Positions 8,869 through 18,102 of a stretch of 64,000 nucleotides of DNA are shown piece after piece (the first letter of the stretch is position 1; each line of letters opens with the position of its first letter). The translations under genes were made by a program, and so were the position numbers. This stretch comes from Bog-473 sp963743785. Its GTDB lineage: Bacteria > Actinomycetota > Acidimicrobiia > Acidimicrobiales > RAAP-2. Under the pieces are notes generated by a model, which worked only from the letters and a program-made list of their open reading frames with translations, did no database searches and was not told the DNA's origin. Location of the stretch: assembly GCA_963743785.1 (NCBI GenBank), contig CAVURD010000041.1, positions 1 through 64,000 on the forward strand. The letters run 5' to 3'.

Positions 8869-8880
8869 CCAAGGAGCCAA
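8733..8880 (+). pseudogene. Truncated duplicate of the small gene at 12662-13090
   Basis: Translated from ATG 8733 the frame reads MPSEIRVGTWVDPVVDARS then HPADSPSVEI, parallel to the start of the intact protein at 12662, and then loses similarity after an apparent 12-bp insertion (residues CSVK). Roughly the first 35-45 codons are recognisable; the conserved remainder is absent. The frame stays open to 9035 but the rest shows no likeness to the parent protein. It appears to be a remnant left by a duplication or insertion. Confidence 0.75.
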
Positions 8881-8914
8881 TAGTCAAGCCGACCGCTTCC
8901 CGCGGGTCATGTGT

Positions 8915-8928
8915 GGGGAGACTTCCCC
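8915..8928. terminator. Weak hairpin GGGGA-loop-TCCCC
   Basis: A 5-bp stem with a GACT loop lies downstream of the regulator gene's stop (9047, read leftwards). No T-tract follows on either side, so terminator function is only a guess. Confidence 0.25.
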
Positions 8929-9046
8929 ATTCTGCGGACGAGCGCCTCAGATCGGATGAATGCAACCTACAGGGCGCGATCGACTCGAATCCTGCTGCTC
9001 GCCGTCTCTCTGAATCGCATCAGCCTTGGCTTTGATTGGGTACGGA

Positions 9047-12000
9047 TCACTGACCCAACGCGGTCTCGATTTGTGAAGCGACAGTTCGAAGTCCCAGGCG
9101 CTCTGCGATGCGTCTCGCATCGTGGAGTAACGTCACCGCCCGCTCAGCATCGCCTGAACCGTGGCGAGCGAGGTACGTCCGGGCGAGATCCAATCGCGCC
9201 CGAGCTTCGTAGGCTCCTGCACCGAGACGAGTCTCGATTTCTATGGCGTCCTCCAAATCGCCAATGGCCATCTGGTAGTCACCCAGTGCATTGGCGAGTA
9301 GGCCGAGGGCACGTGATGTCGTGCCAAGGTAAGCAACTCCTACAGCCACAGGCACACCTCTCCGCTCGTACGGCCGAAGCAGGTCAATCAACTCGACTAC
9401 GGCGTCTCTTTGGTCGAGAGCCGCGGCCACTTCCGCCGCCAGCACCATCGTGGCACTCCACAACCAGTCCATCGGTACGGCTCGGAGGCCGCCTTGGACA
9501 AGCGTTTTGAACGCTGCAAGGGCGTCGTGAGGTCGGCCGAGATCCAGAGCGGTGACTGCGATCGTTGCCTGCCACGCCGCTACCTCGGGTGTCGAGTTCG
9601 CGAACGCGAGGAGCGCTGGTTCAACTTCGGCCAAGCGACCCTGGTCGCGCCGAATAGCCCACGTCAACCCGGCGAACCCGGCAAGCACCGACATCTGGTT
9701 CTGTGGTGCGGCCGAGAGCGAGGCGTTGGCCAGCATCTCCGCCGTTTCGTAATCCCCAGAAATCTGCGCCAACATCGCTCTGCGCTGCTGGGCCATTGCG
9801 CGGTACCAGGGCTGCCCGAGTACGTCTGCCATGCGAGCCATAGCCTCGACGTCCTCTTGGACCTGATCAAGCACACCTGTCTCGAGCGCGGCCGTAGCCC
9901 GCCAACCGTGTGCCTCGCACAAAACCTCGGTGTATCCGGTACGGCTCGCTGTTAGAAGTTGCATGTTGAGGTATTGCAAGCGAAGGTTGAGCATGTCTGG
10001 TGCGAACGTTCCGATCACCGAGACACCGAGGACAAAGGCCAACTCGGCGGGATCGCCGAGTCGTTCGGCCATTGCGATCGCTTCAGCCACCAGGTCGTCG
10101 CGACGGCCTTCGTTCGTGTTCAAGAGGGATTGTGCGGCGCGGATCGCGAGTAACTGCGCCCGGAGGTAGCTGTCCTCTCGCGACAACGCGGCGAGCGCCT
10201 CGTCGAGAAGAGCGGCCAGCGGGTAGTCGGCTGCGCCGAACTGCGCGGCGCGAGCGAGGCCGCGAGCACCTTGGGCCAGCTGCCCGGCGTCACCTTGTGA
10301 CCTCGCCTCGTCGACTGCCTCAAGGAATGCCTTCCTCGATCCTTCAAAGTCCAGTGTGCGGTACCGAGCGTCCCCCAGCGCAAGCAGAATTTCAGCCCGT
10401 AGAGGCGCATGCGGGGGCGGGGCGGCTTCGATCGCGGTCAGCGCCTGCTCGAACATAGCCACCGCCTGCTCATATGACAGCCCGCGCAGGGCCACACCAC
10501 CGGCCCGAACCAGGTACTCGGCCGCTCGGACCTCACCCCCGGGGTTGCCCGCTGCGAGAAGGTGGAAAGCGATATCCGCCGCCCACGAATCCAGATCATC
10601 GGCGTGATTGCCTTCTAGGGCCCGAGCTGTACGATCGTGCAGGCGCGCCCGCCGGGTAGTGCCCAGCTCCCGGTAGAGCACGTCACGGACGAGCCCGTGC
10701 TCGAACTCGAAGCAACCAACTGTGTCGGCTCGTTCATGTACGAGTCGTGCAGCTCTGGCGACGTCAAGCGCGTCAATGATTTCATCGCCGTGAACGTCAA
10801 GCGAATCCTCGAGGGTCGATACTTCGAACTCTCGGCCACTGACCGCTGCCGCTGAAAGTACTCGACCCACTTGTTCGTTGAGGCGTCCGACGCGCCTGAG
10901 AACGACGTCGCGGATAGTCTCGGGGACGCCCAGTCGAGCTACTTCATCTGTATCAAGGGACGCGAGGTCAAGTCCTCCGACATCAACGAGGTCGCGGGTG
11001 AGCTCTTGCACAAAGAAAGGGTTACCCCCGCTCTTGCGGTAAAGCGCTCCCCCTAGTTTCTGCGAAGCCTCGGTCGCCACGTCGGTGGCATCGGCGATCC
11101 CACCCACGGCGTGCACGAGGTATTCGTCGACTTCAGCGCGGTCGAGCCGATCGAGCCGAATCCTGTTCACCCGCCCGCTCTTTGCGGTGTCTGCAATGAA
11201 CGCCTGGAGCGGGTCTCCCGGCCCAGCGTCGGTATCTCGCCAAGTCGCGACCAGCAAGAGCCGCATAGGCGAGCTGGAACGGACGATGTGATGAACCAGG
11301 AGCGTGGTCGATTTCGAGGCCCACTGCAGATCATCGACGACCAGGAGTACGGGCTCGGGGCTCGACGCGGCCGCGAACCACGAGCACACGGCCTCGAACA
11401 GCCTGTATCTTGCGGTCTCGGCGTCCGTCGCCGGGGCTGGCGCTAACTCGGGGAACTGCTGCGTGAGCTCGGGCGCGAGCCGCACGAGTTCACCGGCGCC
11501 CGGGCCCAGCTCGTCGCGGAGGTAAGCCGGCGGGCATTGTTCGACGAAGTGTCGAAGCGCGTCGACAAACGGTTGGTACGGAACATCGAGCTCGTCATCG
11601 CAACGACCAAATAGCACCGTCGCACCTTCGCTGTGCGCTGCCAGCGCCATCTCGCTGGCGAGCCTGGTCTTACCGATCCCTGGTTCTCCCGTGATGAGAA
11701 CGACATGGAACTCACCCTCCCGCGCTGATTCCCACGCGTCCACGAGCCGCTTGCGCTCTGTGTCGCGACCGACGAACGGTACCTGGGGCTTCGACTCCAA
11801 CGCAGCGGGCAACGGCCGACCGGCGTCCGAGGCCACCGACCAGGCGACCTCATACGCAGGGACCGGCCCCGGCAGTCCTTTGAGCTCGAAAGGTCCGGCT
11901 GGAGTGAATTGGATGTCCGTTCGCGAGCCGGCGAGCATCCGCACGAGTTCCGACGCAAGGATCGTGCCGGGTAACGCTTTTGGCTCGAGTCGGGCAGCCT

Positions 12001-12454
12001 CCACGACCGGAGTACCGTGGTAGTCGTCTGAATCCCATGTGACGTCCCCGGCGGCGACTCCAATTCGGATCTCGATGGGGAGAGCGGCCCGCAAGGCCTG
12101 ACGGTGGACTGCCTGCTGCAGTGCGACCGCCGATTCCACAGCGTCAGATGCCCCGTCGAACACCGCCATCAAGCCGTCACCCATTACCTTCACGACGAGG
12201 CCGCCGTGAGCCTCGACGGCCGCCCGGAGCACCTGCTCGTGTTCAGAGCGCAGCGCATCGGCCGCGACGTCGCCCAACTCTGTCCGAAGCGCGGTCGAGC
12301 CCACCATGTCGGTAAAGAGCACTGTGCGTGTGCCGCGACCCAAGACGGTCACTTGCGCAGTGTAGATCCGTGTCCATCGGGACTGCTGAGGCAAGGGGGC
12401 GAGATCGCGTGACTGTTTTTCACCCGCGTTGGGCGTCGTGGCGGGATCCGTCAC
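9047..12454 (-). CDS. Class III cyclase-homology / AAA-type ATPase / TPR regulator
   Basis: A 1135-residue multidomain protein. Residues 40-205 form a class III nucleotidyl cyclase homology domain with both metal-binding Asp motifs (FTDMVGST, D49; VMGDGLMAVF, D93). The usual transition-state Asn position reads VVEAARL, with Glu152, so cyclase activity is doubtful. Residues about 225-560 are an AAA/STAND ATPase with Walker A GEPGIGKT (256-263) and Walker B VLLVVDDLQWAS. The rest (about 600-1135) is helical TPR-like repeats. Such proteins are signal-responsive regulators. Starts at GTG 12454. It lies between direct repeats, and its base composition looks less GC-rich than its neighbours, suggesting acquisition. 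Confidence 0.85.
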   Translation of the reverse strand: MTDPATTPNAGEKQSRDLAPLPQQSRWTRIYTAQVTVLGRGTRTVLFTDMVGSTALRTELGDVAADALRSEHEQVLRAAVEAHGGLVVKVMGDGLMAVFDGASDAVESAVALQQAVHRQALRAALPIEIRIGVAAGDVTWDSDDYHGTPVVEAARLEPKALPGTILASELVRMLAGSRTDIQFTPAGPFELKGLPGPVPAYEVAWSVASDAGRPLPAALESKPQVPFVGRDTERKRLVDAWESAREGEFHVVLITGEPGIGKTRLASEMALAAHSEGATVLFGRCDDELDVPYQPFVDALRHFVEQCPPAYLRDELGPGAGELVRLAPELTQQFPELAPAPATDAETARYRLFEAVCSWFAAASSPEPVLLVVDDLQWASKSTTLLVHHIVRSSSPMRLLLVATWRDTDAGPGDPLQAFIADTAKSGRVNRIRLDRLDRAEVDEYLVHAVGGIADATDVATEASQKLGGALYRKSGGNPFFVQELTRDLVDVGGLDLASLDTDEVARLGVPETIRDVVLRRVGRLNEQVGRVLSAAAVSGREFEVSTLEDSLDVHGDEIIDALDVARAARLVHERADTVGCFEFEHGLVRDVLYRELGTTRRARLHDRTARALEGNHADDLDSWAADIAFHLLAAGNPGGEVRAAEYLVRAGGVALRGLSYEQAVAMFEQALTAIEAAPPPHAPLRAEILLALGDARYRTLDFEGSRKAFLEAVDEARSQGDAGQLAQGARGLARAAQFGAADYPLAALLDEALAALSREDSYLRAQLLAIRAAQSLLNTNEGRRDDLVAEAIAMAERLGDPAELAFVLGVSVIGTFAPDMLNLRLQYLNMQLLTASRTGYTEVLCEAHGWRATAALETGVLDQVQEDVEAMARMADVLGQPWYRAMAQQRRAMLAQISGDYETAEMLANASLSAAPQNQMSVLAGFAGLTWAIRRDQGRLAEVEPALLAFANSTPEVAAWQATIAVTALDLGRPHDALAAFKTLVQGGLRAVPMDWLWSATMVLAAEVAAALDQRDAVVELIDLLRPYERRGVPVAVGVAYLGTTSRALGLLANALGDYQMAIGDLEDAIEIETRLGAGAYEARARLDLARTYLARHGSGDAERAVTLLHDARRIAERLGLRTVASQIETALGQ

Positions 12455-12623
12455 CGATTACCCGCACTTGGGCGGGCTGTCGTCACCCTGCAGTCGGCCC
12501 ATTCGGGCGAGTTGCCGATTCCTGGATCGGGCCGCCGATGCGACCAGGTCGAGCGACTCCCGAAGGCACTCGTGCGGCCCCCGTTGGGCGAGCCACCCAC
12601 GAAGCGGCGATGATCCTCCGTGC

Positions 12624-12778
12624 AAGGTTCCGAGCAAGGTCGTTTCCCCAATGTTGTCGGGATGCCGCCTTCAGAAATCCAGGTCACAACGTGGGTCGAC
12701 CCCGTCGTCGATGCGCGAGGCCACCCGGCCGACTCTCCCTACGTCGAAATATTTTGGTTACCTGTCCTGGGTCCATCC
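12624..12778 (+). repeat. Imperfect direct repeat, right copy
   Basis: The partner of 8702-8868. This copy covers the 5' flank and the first 35-40 codons of the intact small gene, so the repeat is a duplicated gene start, not an unrelated inserted element. Confidence 0.85.
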
Positions 12779-13090
12779 GCGACGTTCCTCTTGCGCCGAT
12801 TGAGCCTCTACCTGGACATGTTTCCCGAGGGTCTCCCGATGGACCTGTCTGAGTTGAGTTGCCAGTTGGGTCTCGGTCGGCCCGACAGCCGGCACGCCGC
12901 ACTCCCCCGGGCCATCGACCGGTGTGTGCGCTTCGGGCTGGCACGACGGCCGGGGGCCAATCGCCTGGCCGTACGTCGGATACTCGGCCCGCTTCCGGCG
13001 CAGCGCGTGAATCGCCTTTCACCTTTTCTCCAATCGATCCACGCCGACTGGGCCGATGAACCCGCTGGGTCCGCGCATCCGGGCCGGTGA
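12662..13090 (+). CDS. Conserved actinobacterial protein of unknown function
   Basis: A 142-residue protein from ATG 12662; an ATG at 12620 in the same frame is possible but reads through the repeat flank. The core WVDPVVDARGHPADSPYVE, FWLPVLGPSATFLLRRL, then LDMFPEG, and LGLGRPDSRHAALPRAIDR with LAVRRILGPLP resembles a conserved, uncharacterised actinobacterial family that I recall only by pattern. It has no signal peptide or membrane helix and looks like a small globular, helix-rich, possibly winged-helix protein. A truncated second copy sits on the far side of the regulator gene. Confidence 0.65.
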   Translation: MPPSEIQVTTWVDPVVDARGHPADSPYVEIFWLPVLGPSATFLLRRLSLYLDMFPEGLPMDLSELSCQLGLGRPDSRHAALPRAIDRCVRFGLARRPGANRLAVRRILGPLPAQRVNRLSPFLQSIHADWADEPAGSAHPGR

Positions 13091-13212
13091 TGCCCTGATC
13101 TCGTCGGGTGCCATCGGGGCGACATGGTCGTGCTCCTTGACCCCGGTCGGCAAGCGAACGTGTGCGCCGCACTGCGGGCGCCCGGTGACTGCTGAGATTG
13201 GTCCGTCCGGAT

Positions 13213-13767
13213 TCAGCCCCGGATCTCCTTGGACAGCTTGTGGTGCTCAGGTCCCTCCTGCCAGCGGGCCATGGCCCAGAGCAGGTCGGAGAGCCGGTTG
13301 AGATAGGTGGAGACCAGCGATCCCTCGACCTGATCGGTGACAGCCAGGCGCTCGGCCCGGCGCACGATGGTGCGAGCCAGATCGAGTGCGGCGGCCCGCC
13401 GATTCTCCCCCGGGATGGTGAAATCGCTCGGCATGTCGAAACGCTGGATCAGATCGTCAATGCCGTGCTCGAGTTCGGTCACCATGTCGGCGGTCACCAG
13501 AGATGTTCCGGCCACCAGTTTGGGGCGATTGGCCGGAGCCGTGGCCACCTCTGCCATGAGGACGTAGAGGTCCCGGGCCAGCGCCACCAGGCGGACATCG
13601 AGCTCGGAGCCGGGCTCGGACTCGGCCCGGACCAGGCCCAGCGCGGCCTGGGCCTCGTCGACCACGCCGTTGACCTCAATTTGCCTGGAGTCCTTGGGCA
13701 CCCGCCCGCCGTAGAGGAGGCCGGTGGTCCCGTCGTCGCCCCTTTTGGTGTAGATCCGTGGCTGCAC
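13213..13767 (-). CDS. PduO-type cob(I)alamin adenosyltransferase
   Basis: A 184-residue enzyme that transfers the adenosyl group of ATP to cob(I)alamin, giving adenosylcobalamin. The ATP-binding N-terminus IYTKRGDDGTTGLLYGGRVPK and the C-terminal helix RRAERLAVTDQVEG with LNRLSDLLWAMAR are hallmarks of the PduO/MMAB fold. Its product is needed by methylmalonyl-CoA mutase at the left edge. It is divergent from metH with a 59-bp gap, too short to hold a cobalamin riboswitch. Confidence 0.95.
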   Translation of the reverse strand: MQPRIYTKRGDDGTTGLLYGGRVPKDSRQIEVNGVVDEAQAALGLVRAESEPGSELDVRLVALARDLYVLMAEVATAPANRPKLVAGTSLVTADMVTELEHGIDDLIQRFDMPSDFTIPGENRRAAALDLARTIVRRAERLAVTDQVEGSLVSTYLNRLSDLLWAMARWQEGPEHHKLSKEIRG

Positions 13768-13826
13768 ATGCCGGATGCTACGGCAGGAACGGACGACCAG
13801 GTGGGCCCCAGTATCCTGTACTGACC

Positions 13827-16800
13827 ATGGCTGACTCCCCCGAACTCCTCGGCCGCCTCGACCCTGACCGGTCGTCGTATCTCACGGCGCTGCGTGAGGG
13901 CGTCCTCATCTTCGACGGCGCCATGGGCACCAACCTGCAGCTGCTGGGGTCTGAGCCCCGAGGACTTCGGCGGCCCCGAGCTCGAGGGCTGCAACGAGGT
14001 CCTGATCAACAGCCGGCCCGACCTGATCGCCCAGGTCCACCGCTCCTTCTTCGAGGTGGGCTGCGACGTGGTCGAATCGGGGACGTTCGGGTCGTCCTCG
14101 GTCGTGCTGGCCGAGTACGGCCTGGCCGACCAGGCCCGTGAGATCAGCCGGACCGGCGCCGAGATCGCCAAATCGGTGGCGGCGCGAGTTCGCCACGCCT
14201 GACCGACCCCGATGGGTGGCCGGGAGCATGGGCCCGGGCACCAAGTTCCCGACCCTCGGCCAGATCCCCTACGCCGACCTGCGCGACGCCTACGAGGAAC
14301 AGGCGCTGGGCCTGCTGGAGGGCGGCGTGGACTTCCTCTTGATCGAGACGGTGTTCGACCTGCTGTCGGCCAAGTCGGCCATCAACGGGGCGCGGCGGGC
14401 CATGGTGGCCCTGGACCGGATCGTGCCGCTGCAGGTACAGGTGACGATCGAGCTGACCGGGCGCATGCTGCCGGGCACCGAGATCGCCGCCGCCCTGACC
14501 GTGCTCGATGCCATGCAGGTCGACGTGGTCGGCCTCAACTGCGCCACCGGACCGGTCGAGATGAGCGAGGCCCTGCGACATCTGTCGGCCGCGAGCCGGG
14601 TGCCAATCGCCTGCGTTCCCAACGCCGGCCTGCCCTCGGTGGTCGACGGCATGATGCACTACGACCTCACCCCCGACCAGCTGGCCGAGCACCTCCATCG
14701 CTTCGTCACCGAGTTCGGCGTCTCGGCCATCGGCGGCTGCTGCGGCACCACGCCGGCGCACCTCGCCGCCGTGGTGGAACGCTGCGCCGGCGCGGTCCCA
14801 TTGACCCGGACCCCGGTCAGCGAGCCGGCGGCGGCGTCCATCTACACCTCGGTGCCCTTCCACCAGGACACGTCGTTTCTGGTGGTGGGCGAGCGCACCA
14901 ACGCCAACGGCTCCAAGCGGTTCCGCGAAGCCATGCTCGAGGCCGACTGGGACACCTGCGTGGCCATGGCCCGGGATCAGATCGCCGAGGGCTCGCACCT
15001 GATCGACGTCTGCGTGGACTACACCGGCGCCGACGGTGTGGCCGACATGACCGAGGTGGCCAGCCGGTTCGCCACCCAGGCCAGCGTGCCCCTCATGGTC
15101 GACTCGACCGAGGGCCCGGTCGGCGCGCGCCGCCCTCGAGTGGATCGGTGGCCGGCCCATCCTCAACTCGGTCAACCTCGAGGAAGGCGACGGGCCGGGG
15201 ACCCGCCTTGACACGTTCCTGCGACTGGCGAGGGAGTTCGGTGCCGCGGTGGTGTGCACCTGTATCGATGAGGAAGGCCAGGCCCGGACGGCCGAGTGGA
15301 AGCTGCGGGCCGCTCGGAATATCCGCGACATCGCGGTGGAGCGGTACGGGTTGGCGCCCGAGGATCTGTTGTTCGATGCGTTGGCGTTGCCGTTGTCCAC
15401 CGGCATGGAGGAGAGCCGCAACGACGGCATTGAGACCATTGAGGGGATCCGGTCGATCAAGTCCGAATTGCCCGGCGTCTCCACCATCTTGGGATTGTCC
15501 AACGTGTCCTTCGGGTTGAACCCGGCGGCCCGGCAGGTGTTGAACTCGGTCTTCCTGCACGAGTGCGTCGACGCCGGGCTCGACTCGGCCATCGTCCATG
15601 CGTCGAAGATCCTTCCCTTGTCCCGCATTGACGAGCGGGCCAAGGAGATCAGTCTCGATCTGGTCTACAACCGTCGGACCGACGACTACGACCCGCTGCA
15701 GGAACTCCTGGCCCTCTTTGACGGGGTCAAGGTCAACACGGGCGCGCAAGATGACCATTCCGATTGGCCCGTAGACCAACGGTTGTCGCAGCGGATCATC
15801 GACGGCAATCGGACCGGCCTGGAGTCCGACCTGACCGAGGCGTTGGAGTCGGGCTTGAGTGCGCTGGGGATCGTGAACGACATTCTGCTCGAGGGCATGA
15901 AGGTGGTCGGAGAGCGCTTCGCCTCCGGTGAGATGCAGTTGCCGTTCGTCTTGCAGTCCGCCGAGACGATGAAGGCCGCCGTGGCGTTTCTGGAGCCTCA
16001 CATGGAGAAGGCCGACCAGGGCGGCAAGGGCACCGTCGTCCTGGCCACGGTCAAGGGCGACGTGCACGACATCGGCAAGAACCTGGTCGACATCATCCTG
16101 ACCAACAACGGCTACGAGGTGGTGAACCTCGGGATCAAGATCGGCATCAACGAGATCATCATGGCGGCCGAAGAGCACAAGGCCGATGCCATCGGCATGA
16201 GCGGGCTCCTGGTGAAGTCAACGTTGATCATGCGCGAGAACCTGGTCGAACTGAACCAGCGCGACCTGGCCGATTTCCCCATCCTGCTGGGTGGGGCCGC
16301 CCTGACCCGGACCTACGTCGAGCGCGACCTGCGTGAGATCTATGACGGCCGTTTGTTCTATGGCCGCGACGCCTTCGAGGGGCTCCGCACCATGGACCGC
16401 CTGGTCGAGCTGAAGAAGTCCGGCGAGGCTGACGAGAAGTTCGGCCGTGAGATCTCCGAGAAGAACGTGCCCAAGCGCAGCCGCCTCGAACCGCAGGACA
16501 CCACCCCGGTCGAAGGGCAGCCGGCTCGGGCGGACGTGGCTTCCGACAATCCGTTGTTCACGCCGCCCTTCGTGGGGAGCCGCGTGGCCAAGGGCATCGC
16601 CATCGACGACATCGCGGAATACCTGAACCTGACGGCGCTGTTCCGCAACCAGTGGGGCGAGCGTCCAGTCGACGGCGAGAACGATGGCGAATTCAAGGAG
16701 CGGGTGCGGGCCACGCTACGCGAGGAGATGGCCAAGGCTCGGGAGGGGGATCTGTTGATTCCCTCGGTGGCGTACGGGCACTTCGCCGCCAATGCCGAGG

Positions 16801-17345
16801 GCAACGACCTGATCATCTGGAAGGACGAGACGCGCACGTCGGAGTGGATGCGCTTCACCTTCCCCCGGCAGCGCAAGGAACCCTGGCTCTGCATCTCCGA
16901 CTTCTTCCGCGCCAGCGACTCGGGAGCAGGGAACGAGGACTTCGCCAGCTTCATGCTGTGCACCATCGGGCCCCGAGCTTCGGAGGAGGCGGCACGCCTC
17001 TTTGCCGACAACGAGTACCTCAGTTACCTGCGCCTGCACGGCCTCAGCGTCGAGATGGCCGAAGCGACCGCGGAGTACTGGCACCGGCGGATCCGAGAGG
17101 AACTCGGGTTCGCCGACGAGGACGGGCCGTCGTTGGCCGGCCTCTTCCGCCAGACCTACCGGGGCGGGCGCTACTCGTGGGGCTACCCGGCCTGCCCGGA
17201 CCTCGACGACAACGCCAAGGTGGTGGAGCTGCTGGGGGGCGACCGCATCGGGGTCACCGTCAGCGAGGGATTCCAGTTGCACCCCGAACAGACCACCGAC
17301 GCCATTATCTGCCACCACCCGGCGGCCAAGTACTTCGTGGCCTGA
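13827..17345 (+). CDS. metH: Cobalamin-dependent methionine synthase MetH, with three frameshifts
   Basis: Transfers a methyl group from methyltetrahydrofolate to homocysteine. After correcting three one-base insertions the product is about 1171 residues, full length. Order: homocysteine domain (zinc ligands in GLNCATGP and GGCCGTTPAH), pterin domain (GERTNANGSKRFRE, DSTE), B12 domain with the DVHDIGKN His-on motif, and reactivation domain (GYPACPD). Coding runs in one frame to about 13950, the next to about 14181, the third to about 15129, then the first again to the stop; each break restores a conserved sequence immediately. The last 698 residues are uninterrupted. Probably a functional gene with sequence errors. 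Confidence 0.9.
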
Positions 17346-17379
17346 GTCTGCCTAAGCGGTCGGGGTCCCACCGATAGTC

Positions 17380-17434
17380 CCGGTCCGAGAGTTCCGGTCC
17401 GAGAGTTCCGGTCCGGGTCTTCCCGGACTCTCGG
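17380..17434. terminator. Nested hairpin with 14-bp tandem repeat between convergent genes
   Basis: The unit CCGGTCCGAGAGTT occurs at 17380 and 17394, with a partial third at 17408. CCGAGAGT (17399-17406) pairs with ACTCTCGG (17427-17434), enclosing CCGGG/CCCGG (17413-17417 and 17422-17426) around TCTT. It lies between the stops of metH and the response regulator, as expected for a bidirectional terminator. Confidence 0.6.
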
Positions 17435-17445
17435 CCAGCCTCCGC

Positions 17446-18102
17446 TCAAGAGTCGAGATAGCGCAACACGGCCAGGACCCGGCGATGATCCGACTCCGAG
17501 ACCGGCAGGTCGAACTTGGTGAAGATATTGGCCACATGCTTTTCGACCGCACCCTCGGATATCACCAGCTGGGCGGCGATGGCCCCGTTGGATCGACCTT
17601 CCGCCATGCGGGAGAGCACCTCCCGCTCCCGGGCACTCAGCACGGAGATCGAGTCGGCGTGCCGGGAGGCCCCCAGGAGTTGGGTCACCACTTCGGGGTC
17701 CAGCGCCGTGCCGCCCGACGCGACTCGCACCAAGGCTTCGACGAAGTCGCTGACGTCGGCCACCCGATCCTTGAGGAGATAGCCGATCCCGGCCGCATTG
17801 TCGGCCAGCAGCTCGGCCGCGTAACGGGTTTCGATGTACTGGGAGAACACCAGGATGCCCAAGCCTTGGTGGTGTCGCCGCAACTCGAGGGCGGCGCGCA
17901 ACCCTTCGTCGGTGAAGGTGGGTGGCATGCGGATGTCGATGACAGCCACATCGGGACGGTCCTGCTCGATGGACCGGCGCAGGGCCTCAGCGTCACCGAA
18001 GGCCCCGGTGATGCTGAAACCCCGATCGACCAGGAGTTGGACCAGTCCGTCCCGCAGGATGACCGAGTCCTCGGCGATGACGACCCGAAACGGTGCGCTC
18101 AT
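17446..18102 (-). CDS. NarL/LuxR-family response regulator
   Basis: A 218-residue two-component regulator. The receiver domain has the acidic pair (IAEDSV), phospho-acceptor Asp56 in VAVIDIRMPP, and the Lys of GYLLKDRV; the output domain is a LuxR-type helix-turn-helix (SAREREVLSRMAEGRSN then GAIAAQLVISEGAVEKHV). It starts one base after the kinase stop, so the pair is co-transcribed and surely cognate. It ends the four-gene ABC transporter operon, which it likely controls. Confidence 0.95.
   Translation of the reverse strand: MSAPFRVVIAEDSVILRDGLVQLLVDRGFSITGAFGDAEALRRSIEQDRPDVAVIDIRMPPTFTDEGLRAALELRRHHQGLGILVFSQYIETRYAAELLADNAAGIGYLLKDRVADVSDFVEALVRVASGGTALDPEVVTQLLGASRHADSISVLSAREREVLSRMAEGRSNGAIAAQLVISEGAVEKHVANIFTKFDLPVSESDHRRVLAVLRYLDS

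Noticed and set aside
13768..13826. Cobalamin riboswitch between pduO and metH
   Set aside because: The gap is only 59 bp, too short for the class.
14144..15643. Reverse-strand open frame across metH
   Set aside because: Shadow of metH; no recognisable protein.
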